A stretch of DNA of 64,000 nucleotides from Prochlorococcus marinus str. MIT 1013 (GTDB taxonomy: Bacteria; Cyanobacteriota; Cyanobacteriia; PCC-6307; Cyanobiaceae), in assembly GCF_027359395.1 (NCBI RefSeq), contig NZ_CP114778.1:1488001-1552000 (forward strand), written 5' to 3'. Positions 1-8,977 of this stretch are shown piece by piece. The notes beneath the pieces were generated by a model, which ran no database searches, was not told the DNA's origin, and worked only from the letters and a program-made list of their open reading frames with translations. Positions within the stretch are counted from its first letter, which is position 1. Every line of letters begins with the position of its first letter. A program made the translations under genes and the position numbers.

Positions 1-203
1 ACCATTGCCAGACCGAAACAGCATATAATTCGATTTACGTAATCACTAGATCAATATCTAAAACTACAAGATCATTTCATAGATGTTTCCTATGCCTTTC
101 ACATGGGTTTCAAAAAAGAATTGACGAGAAATAGGTTGAGTAAGGGATTTGGATAACCATGAATGTTTAGGGTAAAGACTATTGATTAGAGTAGTGGAAA
201 CGG

Positions 204-2000
204 CTACTTCCTCGTGGCTATTCCATTTCTGAGTTCATTTGATACTCTTTCCATCACTTCTTCCCAGTTATATATCTCTTTTTGTCTGAATAATCGCATT
301 GATGGATACCAAAATGTACTTTCTCCCTCAATTCCCCATCTCCATTCTGGAATATGTTTAAGAAGTAACCAAGTCGATTTGCCCATCCCTCCAGCCAGAT
401 GAACAATTGAAGTATCAGAAGTAATAATTAAATCACAGTTTTCTATAATGGCAGCATTTTCAAGAAAATCCCAAGTCTTATCGACTTGTGGTTGACATTC
501 AACAAACTGATTTTTAAATGAGCAATTGTTTAATTGCTCGGAACCAAAACCTTTTTGTAGTGATAAAAAATTGTAATTATTTTTCTTAGCAAGTGTAGAG
601 AAAGTTTCTAAAGGTAGTGAACGGCCTTTTAAATCTTTCTTTTCGACATTTGGATTCCCTTGCCAATTTATACCAATAATTGGTCTTTTCTCCCTAGAGA
701 GTAGATGTTTCCATTTTTTTTTATGTTCACTTGTTGGATAGATATAAGGTTCGGAAATGATTGGATTTTTTGGATTTATTTGTAGATATCTAGGTAAGGA
801 TAATAGTGGGATCCATTGATCTGCAGAAAGGGTATTTGCTTGTTCTGGAGTTAATGGATCTGAATCAATAAATGATGCCTTGATTAATGAATGGAGTTTT
901 GTTTGAGCACAAAAAGATATATCAAAACCTTGCTTTTGAAGATATGGGATATACCGCATATATTGAAGCGTATCTCCTAAACCTTGCTCGCTAACGATTA
1001 AGAGTTTTTCTCCTTTTTGTAATTTTTGATTTTTGAATTGCTTTAGCTTTGTATTTGCGTGAGTAATAGCTGGTTTTTTTGTTTTAAATCTAAACTCATA
1101 ATTCTCAAGACCAGACTGATATTCTCCTCTTAAAAGTTGAATCCACGACAGATTGAAATAAGCTTCAGAGTAATCAGGCTTGAGTTCAATTGTTTTGCGA
1201 GTGAATAATTCCGCTTCTTGTAAATTGCCAAGATCTCTCAGAATTAACCCTAGATTGAAATAAGCTTCAGGGTAATCAGGCTTGAGTTCAATTGCTTTGC
1301 GAGTGAATAATTCCGCTTCTTGTAAATTGCCAAGATCTCTCAAAATGCCTCCTAGATTGGAATGTGCCTCTGCTAGATTAGGTTTTAGTTCAATTGCTTT
1401 GCGAGTGAATAATTCCGCTTCTTGTAAATTGTCAAGATCTCTCAAAATGCCTCCTAGATTGGAATGCGCCTCTGCGAGATCAGGTTTTAGTTCAATTGTT
1501 TTGCGAGTGAATAATTCCGCTTCTTGTAAATTGCCAAGATCTCTCAAAATGTCTCCTAGATTGGAATGTGCCTCTGCGAGATCAGGTTTTAGTTCAATTG
1601 CTTTGCGAGTGAATAATTCCGCTTCTTGTAAATTGCCCAGAGCTGTCAATATGGATCCTAGATTTAAATGAGCTTCAGGGTAATTAGGCTTAGATTCAAT
1701 TGCTTTTCTATAGCATTTTTCTGCTTGTTGTAATTTACCAAGACTTTGTAAAATTGATCCATAATTAGAAAAGACTCTATGATCAGTAAACCCTTGATTG
1801 ATGAAATTTTGATAATATTTTGATGCTTCTGAAAAATTTCCTTGTGCATGAAAATTAAATGCTTGATTAATGACTTGTTCTTTTGAAGGTTTAGTAATTG
1901 TAATGTTTTTTTGATTTTCTCCCAAAGCAAAGGGAACTGGGAAAGTTCTTATTTCAGTCACTTTTTTTTTTCTTCGCTCTTTTGGATTAGATCTATCCAC
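204..2000 (-). CDS. TPR-repeat protein with C-terminal glycosyltransferase-like domain
   Basis: A 598-residue protein. Residues about 45-310 are seven to eight tetratricopeptide repeats of 34 residues (unit like AEAHSNLGGILRDLGNLQEA). The last 290 residues resemble the GT-B fold of heptosyltransferase/GT9-like TPR proteins: a glycine-rich turn SEQGLGDTLQYMRYIPYL, the segment GINWQGNP, and a late DTSIVHLAGGMG motif usual for sugar-nucleotide binding. Such fusions in cyanobacteria are generally annotated as TPR glycosyltransferases; the acceptor is unknown. No signal peptide or membrane segment is evident. It stands alone, with a lysine/arginine-rich start (MDRSNPKERRKKK). The repeats are almost identical at DNA level, suggesting recent expansion or homogenisation. 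Family assignment is fairly secure, substrate is not. Confidence 0.8.
   Translation of the reverse strand: MDRSNPKERRKKKVTEIRTFPVPFALGENQKNITITKPSKEQVINQAFNFHAQGNFSEASKYYQNFINQGFTDHRVFSNYGSILQSLGKLQQAEKCYRKAIESKPNYPEAHLNLGSILTALGNLQEAELFTRKAIELKPDLAEAHSNLGDILRDLGNLQEAELFTRKTIELKPDLAEAHSNLGGILRDLDNLQEAELFTRKAIELKPNLAEAHSNLGGILRDLGNLQEAELFTRKAIELKPDYPEAYFNLGLILRDLGNLQEAELFTRKTIELKPDYSEAYFNLSWIQLLRGEYQSGLENYEFRFKTKKPAITHANTKLKQFKNQKLQKGEKLLIVSEQGLGDTLQYMRYIPYLQKQGFDISFCAQTKLHSLIKASFIDSDPLTPEQANTLSADQWIPLLSLPRYLQINPKNPIISEPYIYPTSEHKKKWKHLLSREKRPIIGINWQGNPNVEKKDLKGRSLPLETFSTLAKKNNYNFLSLQKGFGSEQLNNCSFKNQFVECQPQVDKTWDFLENAAIIENCDLIITSDTSIVHLAGGMGKSTWLLLKHIPEWRWGIEGESTFWYPSMRLFRQKEIYNWEEVMERVSNELRNGIATRK
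1165..1680 (-). repeat. Tandem 102-bp coding repeats (TPR units)
   Basis: About five tandem units of 102 bp inside the TPR gene. They share long identical stretches, for example the run reading attccgcttcttgtaaattg on the + strand. Each unit encodes one 34-residue TPR. They are coding repeats, not a CRISPR: there are no unique spacers and the frame is kept. Confidence 0.85.
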
Positions 2001-2530
2001 CTTTTTTTGCCAAGTTTTTTCTTCCTTGCACCTTACTACTATTTTTAATTCTTTTTGACCTTATTGGAATTCATTTAGTCAGATTAAAATGAAGAGCTAT
2101 ATATTATTTCTCTATATATAGATTTGGGAAAAGGTTACAAAATATCCCAATTTAAACATGATGGAATTTGTTCTACGAAATTTCTAATTAATGTCTAAAA
2201 CGCAAAAATCAAAGGATAAAAGCGTCTCATGCACTCAATCTATACGTTTTCAAGGAGAATTAAAGAATAATTATTTGAGTGAGTAACTGGCAATTGAAAT
2301 AATATTTGGTGTAAGAACTATTCAGTGGGCGTTATTACCACTACTGAATTGTAGTGATATTTTTCGAAATCTCACTTCTTTAGACTTTTATATAGAAAAT
2401 AAAGTACCAAAGTGATATAGATTTCAAATGTCACTTCCATTTGTTCTCTTTTACCTTCTTTTTAAAGACGTTGTAGATAGGTTATTTTCTTTGAACTTGG
2501 TATTGTATTACAATTTATATGTAAAAAGGC
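2001..2530. other. Intergenic stretch without a supported gene
   Basis: AT-rich spacer upstream of the TPR gene. A 67-codon frame starting at 2428 on the + strand runs through the small-RNA element and its terminator hairpin, so it is not accepted as a gene. No other structure was recognised. Confidence 0.5.
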
Positions 2531-2635
2531 ATAAAAAAACCTGCTCAAAAGCAGGTCTTATAAAAGATCAGTCGCAAGTGTTTCCTTGTTTCCACTGCGG
2601 AGGATCTCAACTCCTCACAATTACAACATAATCAA
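2531..2635 (-). ncRNA. Yfr2-like small RNA with terminator
   Basis: Read on the minus strand, the sequence holds GTGAGGAGTTGAGATCCTC, then GTGGAAACAAGGAAACAC, and ends in the hairpin AGACCTGCTTTTGAGCAGGT (stem 2539-2545 with 2550-2556) followed by seven T. The GGAAACAAGGAAACA block with a strong terminator matches what I recall of the Yfr2-5 family of cyanobacterial small RNAs. The GTGAGGAGTTG part is complementary to the ACTCCTCAC core of Yfr1, and a Yfr1-Yfr2 pairing has been proposed in the literature. A second element with the same block lies at 13.99-14.10 kb. Ends are estimates; transcription cannot be seen here. Confidence 0.65.
2532..2556 (-). terminator. Rho-independent terminator of the Yfr2-like RNA
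   Basis: Seven-bp perfect stem (ACCTGCT with AGCAGGT) with a four-base loop and, on the minus strand, a run of seven T directly after it. Confidence 0.8.
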
Positions 2636-2893
2636 AATGGCGATGAGAGGAATAATGACTATTTGAGTTTCTTAACTGTCACATGTGCGAATTCTTGATA
2701 AAAGTGAGAGCAAAATACAAGCCTTATAATACTGGTGTCTTACTATTCTTTGCTTTTCAACTCGTGACGATAATTTCATTTTTAGTCTAAGTTGTGTAGG
2801 TAGCATTAATACTCATTCAAATTAAATAGATAAGTAAAGAAGTCTAGCCTTATTTTTTAGAGGGGTTTTAATATTTAGAGTTATACCTTTTAA

Positions 2894-3484
2894 ATGTCTC
2901 TCGCAATCACTGAGCTTGAGTTGACCGATAATAATATAATTTCAATTCCTACAGATGTCATATCGATGCTCTCTCTATTAATTGTCTTTGCATTAATAGG
3001 TTATTTCTTTCATAACTTTATAGAGAAACAAACAAATAAATTTGTACATAAAGTAGACGATAATTCAAATCTTGAATTAGTCAGAGAAAAAATAGACGAT
3101 CAATTAATTCTTCAGTCAACGATAGTAAATCACGAAAAATTAGAACAACCCAAAATTAAAAGATTAAATTTCTTACCACTATCAAAATTATTAGGGATTG
3201 GTAGCTTGGCCGTTGTAGCTATAGGTGGGTCAAATCTTTTAAGGAACCTAAATATTCAAAATTCATATAAAGGATTACACAACAGTCAGGTTAATATCAA
3301 GACAGAAAATGAATCGGCAAAATCTTTATTATCAATGGCAAAAATAAAATCATCAAATCAATCTCAAATGAAAATAAAAAAGATCAGTTATGTTGACCCT
3401 ATATTATCAACTAATAATAGTTCCAAAAACAATAATTTTTACCAGATTAAGGAAATAAAAACAGCAGATTTTTTCTCTTTCTAA
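2894..3484 (+). CDS. Small membrane protein of unknown function
   Basis: 196 residues starting MSLAITELELTDNNIISIP. Two hydrophobic segments are visible: residues about 23-44 (VISMLSLLIVFALIGYFFH) and about 97-115 (LLGIGSLAVVAIGGSNLL). Between them is a charged, asparagine-rich stretch, and a low-complexity S/N/K-rich tail follows. This suggests a two-pass inner or thylakoid membrane protein. No known domain is recognised. It stands alone on its strand. A purine-poor leader gives no clear ribosome binding site, which is common in this lineage. Confidence 0.55.
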   Translation: MSLAITELELTDNNIISIPTDVISMLSLLIVFALIGYFFHNFIEKQTNKFVHKVDDNSNLELVREKIDDQLILQSTIVNHEKLEQPKIKRLNFLPLSKLLGIGSLAVVAIGGSNLLRNLNIQNSYKGLHNSQVNIKTENESAKSLLSMAKIKSSNQSQMKIKKISYVDPILSTNNSSKNNNFYQIKEIKTADFFSF

Positions 3485-3548
3485 GACCTCCTATGAACTA
3501 ATCACGAGCATTTTTTGCAAAGAAATCTAGCAAATAATTACTAAATCG

Positions 3549-3685
3549 TTAATGTTTTTGGACTGATTTATGAATATCCGATCTACGATCTATATCAGCT
3601 AGGAATGCAACTAAATCACCTGCTTCAAGCTTAACATTTTTCCTCTACATGAGTAACCTTAGCTTCACACTCAACCAATAAGTAA
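3549..3685 (-). pseudogene. Frameshifted remnant of a small conserved gene
   Basis: On the minus strand two adjacent frames join into one plausible peptide: VECEAKVTHVEEK, then, after a one-base shift near 3640, KLEAGDLVAFLADIDRRSD up to a stop at 3549. The composition looks coding, but a single open frame is missing and no start is evident. I do not recognise the parent family. A small real gene with a sequence error is the alternative. Confidence 0.3.
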
Positions 3686-3988
3686 GTCTTTTTTCTGCAT
3701 AAGTTCAATCGAAAGAGCTTGCTTCAAAAGGCGAAATTGGTCATTTCTAAGTACTAACTTTTTAACGATACTTTCATGACAATGACATTTGACTGATAGA
3801 GACAGGAGATAAAAAGATAATGGACTTTTATTTAGACATAATGGGAAAAAGTAGTCTAATAGCTCTACAAATTTTCGATAAAATATTTGAATCATCCCTC
3901 TTAGATAAAGAGATAATAAGTTTTCTTGGCCTATACTTGTAGTTAAATAATTTATTTGTTTTATTAGCTTAGAATAATACATGAATTA

Positions 3989-4195
3989 ATGGATTCTGCT
4001 AATCACATCCAATCGCTAGTTGATCAAGTAGAAAAAAACTCTGAATATAAGATTAGCGAGCAAGAGGCTAAGGGCTTCTTATCAGAAATAAAACGAATTA
4101 CACAAGAAGATAAGACAAATATGCCTCCATTGGTTGTGATAATAATGGTTTATATCAACATGCTTTTTCCAGAACTAGATGAAGTGAAGCTCTAA
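3989..4195 (+). CDS. Hypothetical protein, 68 residues
   Basis: Starts ATG at 3989 and encodes an acidic, mostly helical peptide (MDSANHIQSLVDQVEKNSEY) with one hydrophobic stretch near the C-terminus (PPLVVIIMVYINMLFPELDE). It could be a small peripheral or single-pass protein. No homologous family is recognised and no neighbour suggests a role. Coding status rests on length, amino-acid composition and lack of a competing gene. Confidence 0.45.
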   Translation: MDSANHIQSLVDQVEKNSEYKISEQEAKGFLSEIKRITQEDKTNMPPLVVIIMVYINMLFPELDEVKL

Positions 4196-4250
4196 GGCAA
4201 AAGCACACAAAATAAAATAAATTTCTCTTTTCAATTTTTGAGATTTTGGT

Positions 4251-4571
4251 TTATACAATTGGCACAGATGGTCTACACAAAATAATTAAAAACAAAATAC
4301 CTCCAGCCATTGGAATAAAATTAATAAAAATCCATTGCCAAGATTTACCTATATCTCTAAGACGTCTAATTGACATAGAAATATTGGGGGTGAAAGTGGC
4401 AAAGTAATACAAGAGATACAACGCCATGAATGGTTCTGATATGGAACCTAATATGGCTAAAATTAGTGCAACTAGAAATGACGCCAGTACTGCCCACCAA
4501 TAATCTGGTCTACTAGTCCTACCTTTAAATTCAAAAGCAAGAGTCCAAAATCTTTTATACGCCTCGATCAT
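4251..4571 (-). CDS. DUF805 family membrane protein
   Basis: 106 residues with the typical DUF805 layout: an N-terminal amphipathic FWTLAFEFKGRTSRPDYWWA (the FxGRxxRxxYW signature), then three to four transmembrane helices, and the conserved SIRRLRDIGKSWQW segment between helices (family pattern RRLHDxGrSgWW). DUF805 proteins are small inner-membrane proteins of unknown role, widespread in bacteria. The gene is monocistronic, and its length matches the family. Function cannot be assigned. Confidence 0.85.
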   Translation of the reverse strand: MIEAYKRFWTLAFEFKGRTSRPDYWWAVLASFLVALILAILGSISEPFMALYLLYYFATFTPNISMSIRRLRDIGKSWQWIFINFIPMAGGILFLIILCRPSVPIV

Positions 4572-4831
4572 TATATGGGTTAATAACTTTCAATAAAATT
4601 TAGCAATAATAAATATCAAATAAAGCTCGATTTAAATTCAGTAATGAAGAAATACTAAATTCTTTTTCTTTTTCCTTTGCTTTTGGTGATTACTCCCTCA
4701 AAAGCAGATACTTACTACTTTGGTGCAAGAGGAGTTTTTCGAATTAGATCTGACTGATGGTGAGATACTTTTTCATTATTGAGACACCTGTAAAACAATG
4801 TCTATATTAATTTCGTTAATTAAGCTAGAGA

Positions 4832-5710
4832 TTAATTAGGCACATTCACTGGGATTGGACTACTAATTTTGACTGTTATCTCGTTAGAAGACTCGTCAAC
4901 ACAATCTGATCTATAAGTAAAGGAATCATCGAAAAATGCTTGAGAAGTTGCCGGAGTTGATCGAATATCACTAACTACATTCCTTTTTAAGCTCAAACTT
5001 CCTGAGGTACGTCCAAGAGAATCACCTATAACAGCGCCTGTAACTCCTCCTAATACTGCACCTGTAGCAATTGAAGTTGTAGATCCAATAATATCACCAA
5101 TTACTGCTCCAGTTGAACCTCCTACTATGCCACCAATCCGTCTATTTCTTGCACTGGCAGGTGTGTTTCTATTTTCATTTAAAGATGCCGTAGAAATATG
5201 ATCCGTTCCCGAGACTGCATCTTTCCCGCGTGAGGTACATTTAGTAGTTGGTCCAGCTTGGTCATGATTAGCCGCAAGACCAGATAAAAGTTCTAGAGAA
5301 CCTAAAAAACTTTGAGCAGATTTAAAATTAAAAAAACCAATTTCACTAACCCGTCGTTTACCTGAGCCATTAAAATATTTAATTAAAAACCTATAGTCTT
5401 CATTTTTTCCAACTAGCAATACACCTCCTCTATTTGAAGCATTAGTTAATGTCCACCCGATAATTCTATCTGAGCTTATTCTTATCCCATTACTAGTCAC
5501 TATACTTTCACCATTAATTCCAATAATACAAGAAGAATGTCTTCCACAGGTGCCTTCTAATTTTAAAAATTCTTTCGAACCTAAAGCATTTGAGTTGATT
5601 GCTGCGGCATGTTTCTCAGCTAAAAATTCAGGATGTATTGTGTGTGCATTAACTACGCTAAATAATTGAAAAGGAAACAAAGCTGAAATCAAAATGTAAA
5701 AAGGTTTCAT
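4832..5710 (-). CDS. Secreted protein with glycine-zipper segment
   Basis: 292 residues beginning with a signal peptide (MKPFYILISALFPFQLFSVVNA, likely cleaved after VNA). A globular part of about 150 residues contains two Cys in the motif GTCGRHSSCIIG, which could form a disulfide. Residues about 190-235 form a glycine-zipper-like hairpin (GGIVGGSTGAVIGDIIGS, then GAVLGGVTGAVIGDSLG), as in outer-membrane lipoproteins and membrane-inserting proteins. A Ser/Thr-rich tail follows. It is probably periplasmic or outer-membrane associated. No precise family is recognised. Confidence 0.65.
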   Translation of the reverse strand: MKPFYILISALFPFQLFSVVNAHTIHPEFLAEKHAAAINSNALGSKEFLKLEGTCGRHSSCIIGINGESIVTSNGIRISSDRIIGWTLTNASNRGGVLLVGKNEDYRFLIKYFNGSGKRRVSEIGFFNFKSAQSFLGSLELLSGLAANHDQAGPTTKCTSRGKDAVSGTDHISTASLNENRNTPASARNRRIGGIVGGSTGAVIGDIIGSTTSIATGAVLGGVTGAVIGDSLGRTSGSLSLKRNVVSDIRSTPATSQAFFDDSFTYRSDCVDESSNEITVKISSPIPVNVPN

Positions 5711-7009
5711 TCCCGGATAACTACTATGTATATATAATATATAACATCTATATCAGCGCCCTACAATTTTTAGGTGAGAAACCTTGTTTGCGTTTATTTC
5801 TAAAAAAATACCTTTTGTTTTTTGATAATTGGAATTTCGAATTTACCTTACAAGCACGCCTTCAATACAAAAAGGATTAAGCGACTAAACACTTAAAATA
5901 GGAGGTTATTGATCTAACTTCTAAACGAGTTCTTAACAATTGATCAATATATCGATAGTTATTAAAAATTGTTTTGTGAAAATCTATCTCAACTCCCTAT
6001 CTGCTTGGAAGACAATTACTTACTTTCAGCTAATCCAGACAATGCCGAGGGGGCTCAGTCTAAATACATTCAACAATCCACTAACTGACGGAGTCGCGCA
6101 TAAAATACGACAATGACATATGAATATTATTAATATGACTAATAAATCTATCAGTTTGTAAGAATTAAAAAACGAAAAAATAAAAAACTACAGATTCTAA
6201 AAAAGAAAAATTCTTTCCAAAAAGAAATCTTTATACATAACATTGAATTCCCCTTCATCTTAGGTATCAAAACCCACTATTGTTAATCGTAAAAATGAGC
6301 TGACAGATTTTTTCTAGATATAATATTGATCTAAAGATGGAAAAAGTTAATTAAAGGTATAGAAGTCAAAGGACGAAATAATTTAGTTATCATTAATTTT
6401 TTTTAGCCAATAAGGAATAAATGTTTTTTCCTTATTGGCTGAATCATCTAGATACTCAGAAGTAACTTCTAATAAAGCTGCGATGGTTATACGCACACTA
6501 GGAAAAGTTAGAGCACAAAGAATAAAAATTAAAAAGATTATCTTCAAAGTATACTAAAAAATATTTATTAATCATACTTCAAATTTATGCAAAATAAATT
6601 TCTTATGCTGTTTCGGCTATTGAACTAGGAATTGCTTCCCCAATTGGGTCATACAATCCTGGAAGACATACTCATCTAGAATAATACTTTTATGTCTTTC
6701 AAATAAACTGTTCTAAAAGGGTTTAAAGCTTAAATGTTGTAATCGGAGTCAATCAAACTCTTGAAAATTGATTTTATTGACAAAAATTAGTTTAATTTTA
6801 CTTTGGCTGAAAGAATTGTATAAAAAAGTTAAAAAAATCATGTAAATTGTAAATAAATTTTTAGCATAATCAAACCTTTTCTTTATTCATTATTGAAAAT
6901 TTTATTTTTAATATCACAACTTTCAATGAAGAAAAAGTAAAAGATTTTCTTTAGTTGTGCAAAAAAACATAAAAAAATAGCGAAGATCAGTCTTAGTTAT
7001 TTAAAAATT
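5711..7009. other. 1.3-kb spacer with a strong hairpin and a possible gene remnant
   Basis: No supported open gene. A perfect 12-bp inverted repeat, AGCCAATAAGGA at 6405-6416 and TCCTTATTGGCT at 6429-6440, forms a hairpin without a T tail on either strand. Around 6610-6685 the + strand reads a short coding-like peptide, AIELGIASPIGSYNPGRHTH, ending at a stop but without a start, perhaps a gene remnant. The last 200 bp before 7010 should hold the promoter of the ABC importer, but no box is convincing. Confidence 0.5.
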
Positions 7010-8056
7010 ATGCGTCGATTGGTTTCAGGAATACTTGGAATGACAATGCTATTAACTGGCTGTGCGAGTCCTAGTCATGAAAACAGTTCGAGACTTAATC
7101 TAATAAAAAAACGAAACGAATTGATATGTGGAGTTAGTGGCAAAATTCCTGGATTTAGTTTTCTTGAGAGTGATGGTAGTTATCAAGGATTAGATATAGA
7201 CATATGCAAAGCATTTGCTGCTGCAATAATAGGAGATTCAAAAAAAGTCCAATATAGACCTCTTACTGCTGCAGAAAGATTTACAGCTATTAAAACTGGT
7301 GATATTGATTTATTATCACGAAATACCACTTTTACTCTAAGTAGAGATTCATCAGGAGGAAATGGACTGACATTTGCCCCAGTCGTTTTTCATGATGGTC
7401 AGGGATTAATGGTCAAGAAAGATAGTGGAATAAATAGTCTTGAAGGACTTGCAAATAAATCTATCTGCGTAGGCTCAGGTACAACTACTGAGCAAAATAT
7501 TAATGATGCATTTGAGAGTGCTTCGCTCCCTTATACTCCAATAAAATATCAAGATCTAAATCAAGTAGTTGCAGGATACTTGCAGGGTCGTTGTTCAGCT
7601 ATGACTTCTGATCGTTCACAGTTAGCAGCAGCTAGATCAGGTTTTAAAAATCCAAAACTCCATATTATTCTCGAAGATGTACTCAGTAAGGAGCCACTGG
7701 CTCCAGCCTCTGATGGCCAAGACCAGAAGCTGGCCGATGTCATGAGATGGGTCGTTTTTGCTTTGATTTCAGCAGAAGAACAAGGAATAACAAAATCAAA
7801 TATTGATGAAAAAGTTCAACTTGCAAATAGTAATCCTCAATTAAAACCATTAAGAAGATTTCTAGGTATTGACGGCGGACTAGGAGAAAAACTTGGACTT
7901 AGCAATGATTTTGTAGTGAAGGTAATTAGAACAACAGGAAATTATGGAGAGATTTACAATAGACATCTTGGACAAAAGAGCGATGTACCTATCCCAAGGG
8001 GGTTAAATGAGCTATATAACAAAGGAGGAGTACATATTTCTCCACCATTTAACTAA
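7010..8056 (+). CDS. Amino-acid ABC transporter, substrate-binding lipoprotein (AapJ/BztA type)
   Basis: 348 residues. The N-terminus MRRLVSGILGMTMLLTGCASP carries a lipobox (LTGC, Cys18), so the protein is a lipid-anchored periplasmic binding protein. It continues with the family-3 solute-binding fold: ELICGVSGKIPGFSFLESDG, QGLDIDICKAFAAAI, and the late segment FVVKVIRTTGNYGEIYNRHLG typical of AapJ/BztA general L-amino-acid binding proteins. It is the first gene of a four-gene importer operon, 18 bp before the first permease. It is expected to capture polar or acidic amino acids from seawater; the exact specificity is not visible. Confidence 0.9.
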   Translation: MRRLVSGILGMTMLLTGCASPSHENSSRLNLIKKRNELICGVSGKIPGFSFLESDGSYQGLDIDICKAFAAAIIGDSKKVQYRPLTAAERFTAIKTGDIDLLSRNTTFTLSRDSSGGNGLTFAPVVFHDGQGLMVKKDSGINSLEGLANKSICVGSGTTTEQNINDAFESASLPYTPIKYQDLNQVVAGYLQGRCSAMTSDRSQLAAARSGFKNPKLHIILEDVLSKEPLAPASDGQDQKLADVMRWVVFALISAEEQGITKSNIDEKVQLANSNPQLKPLRRFLGIDGGLGEKLGLSNDFVVKVIRTTGNYGEIYNRHLGQKSDVPIPRGLNELYNKGGVHISPPFN

Positions 8057-8074
8057 AAAATTAATAAATTTAGG

Positions 8075-8974
8075 ATGAAGAGAAGCAAAAAAATATTGGT
8101 ACAATTTGGAATTTGTTTTTTCGTTTTTAGTCTGGTTGGACTATTGATTAATAATCTAATAATTAATCTTATTAGAACTGATATTGGTTTTGATTTTAGT
8201 TGGCTTTTCAAGCCAGCCAGTTTTGCTTTGGCTGAGCATCCTTTACCCTATTCATCTTCAGATAACTATGCTTGGGCATTATTTATTGGTTGGCTCAATA
8301 GTCTCAAAGTAATAGTCTCATCATTAATACTAGCTACTATCTTGGGGACATTAATAGGTTTCGCGAGAACAGGTAAAAATGCTTTACTAGGTCTAATTTC
8401 AGCTGGTTATATAACCATAATTCGACAAACCCCTCTTTTGCTTCAACTTATGTTTTGGTATTTTATTGGATTTTTAGGTTTAAAAGATAATACATTTATC
8501 CATATAAAAAATATACTTAAAATTTCAAATCAAGGAATAGAGTTATCAGGGTTAACATTATCCTCAGAATTTTCAGCATTATTATTTGGTCTAAGTATAT
8601 TTACAAGTGCTTATATAGCTGAAGTCATTCGTGGAGGAATCATGTCTGTACCAAAAGGACAATGGGAGGCTTTTAGAAGTTTAGGACTTTCTGAAAATAA
8701 AGGTCTTCTAAGTATAATAATTCCACAGGCATTGCCAGCAATTTTACCAGGGTTAACAAGTCAATATTTGAACCTTGCTAAAAATAGTACTTTAGCTATA
8801 GCAGTAGGATATTCAGATATTTACGCAATCAATGATACTATAATCAATCAAACAGGAAGAGCTATTGAGTGTTTTATTATACTACTAACTAGTTTTTTAT
8901 TATTAAATCTATTGATATGTAATAGTATGGAAATAATTAATAAAATAAGCATTAACTCAAGAACATATAATTAA
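8075..8974 (+). CDS. Polar amino-acid ABC transporter permease 1 (AapQ/BztB type)
   Basis: 299 residues, inner-membrane permease of the HisMQ family. An N-terminal helix and long loop are followed by the core of about five helices. The EAA-like cytoplasmic loop SVPKGQWEAFRSLGLSENKG precedes IIPQALPAILPGL and is where the ATPase docks. The segment IRQTPLLLQLMFWYF is typical of amino-acid permeases. It lies between the binding protein and the second permease, with a 3-bp gap to the latter, so it is co-transcribed. It forms a heterodimeric channel with the next gene. Confidence 0.9.
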   Translation: MKRSKKILVQFGICFFVFSLVGLLINNLIINLIRTDIGFDFSWLFKPASFALAEHPLPYSSSDNYAWALFIGWLNSLKVIVSSLILATILGTLIGFARTGKNALLGLISAGYITIIRQTPLLLQLMFWYFIGFLGLKDNTFIHIKNILKISNQGIELSGLTLSSEFSALLFGLSIFTSAYIAEVIRGGIMSVPKGQWEAFRSLGLSENKGLLSIIIPQALPAILPGLTSQYLNLAKNSTLAIAVGYSDIYAINDTIINQTGRAIECFIILLTSFLLLNLLICNSMEIINKISINSRTYN

Positions 8975-8977
8975 TTC

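Noticed and set aside
1282-1671. Open frame on the plus strand with repeated SSIALRVNNSASCKLPRSL
   Set aside because: It is the antisense shadow of the TPR repeats; its periodicity comes from the 102-bp coding repeats of the minus-strand gene.
1165-1680. Regular repeats that could be mistaken for a CRISPR array
   Set aside because: No unique spacers; repeats are 102 bp, in frame and code for TPR units. The same applies to 35770-36078.
2428-2631. 67-codon frame on the plus strand
   Set aside because: It runs through the terminator and conserved block of the Yfr2-like RNA, and its composition is not protein-like.
3671-3982. 103-codon minus-strand frame
   Set aside because: Low-complexity hydrophobic translation with no recognisable domain and no start context; it overlaps a better remnant and AT-rich spacer.
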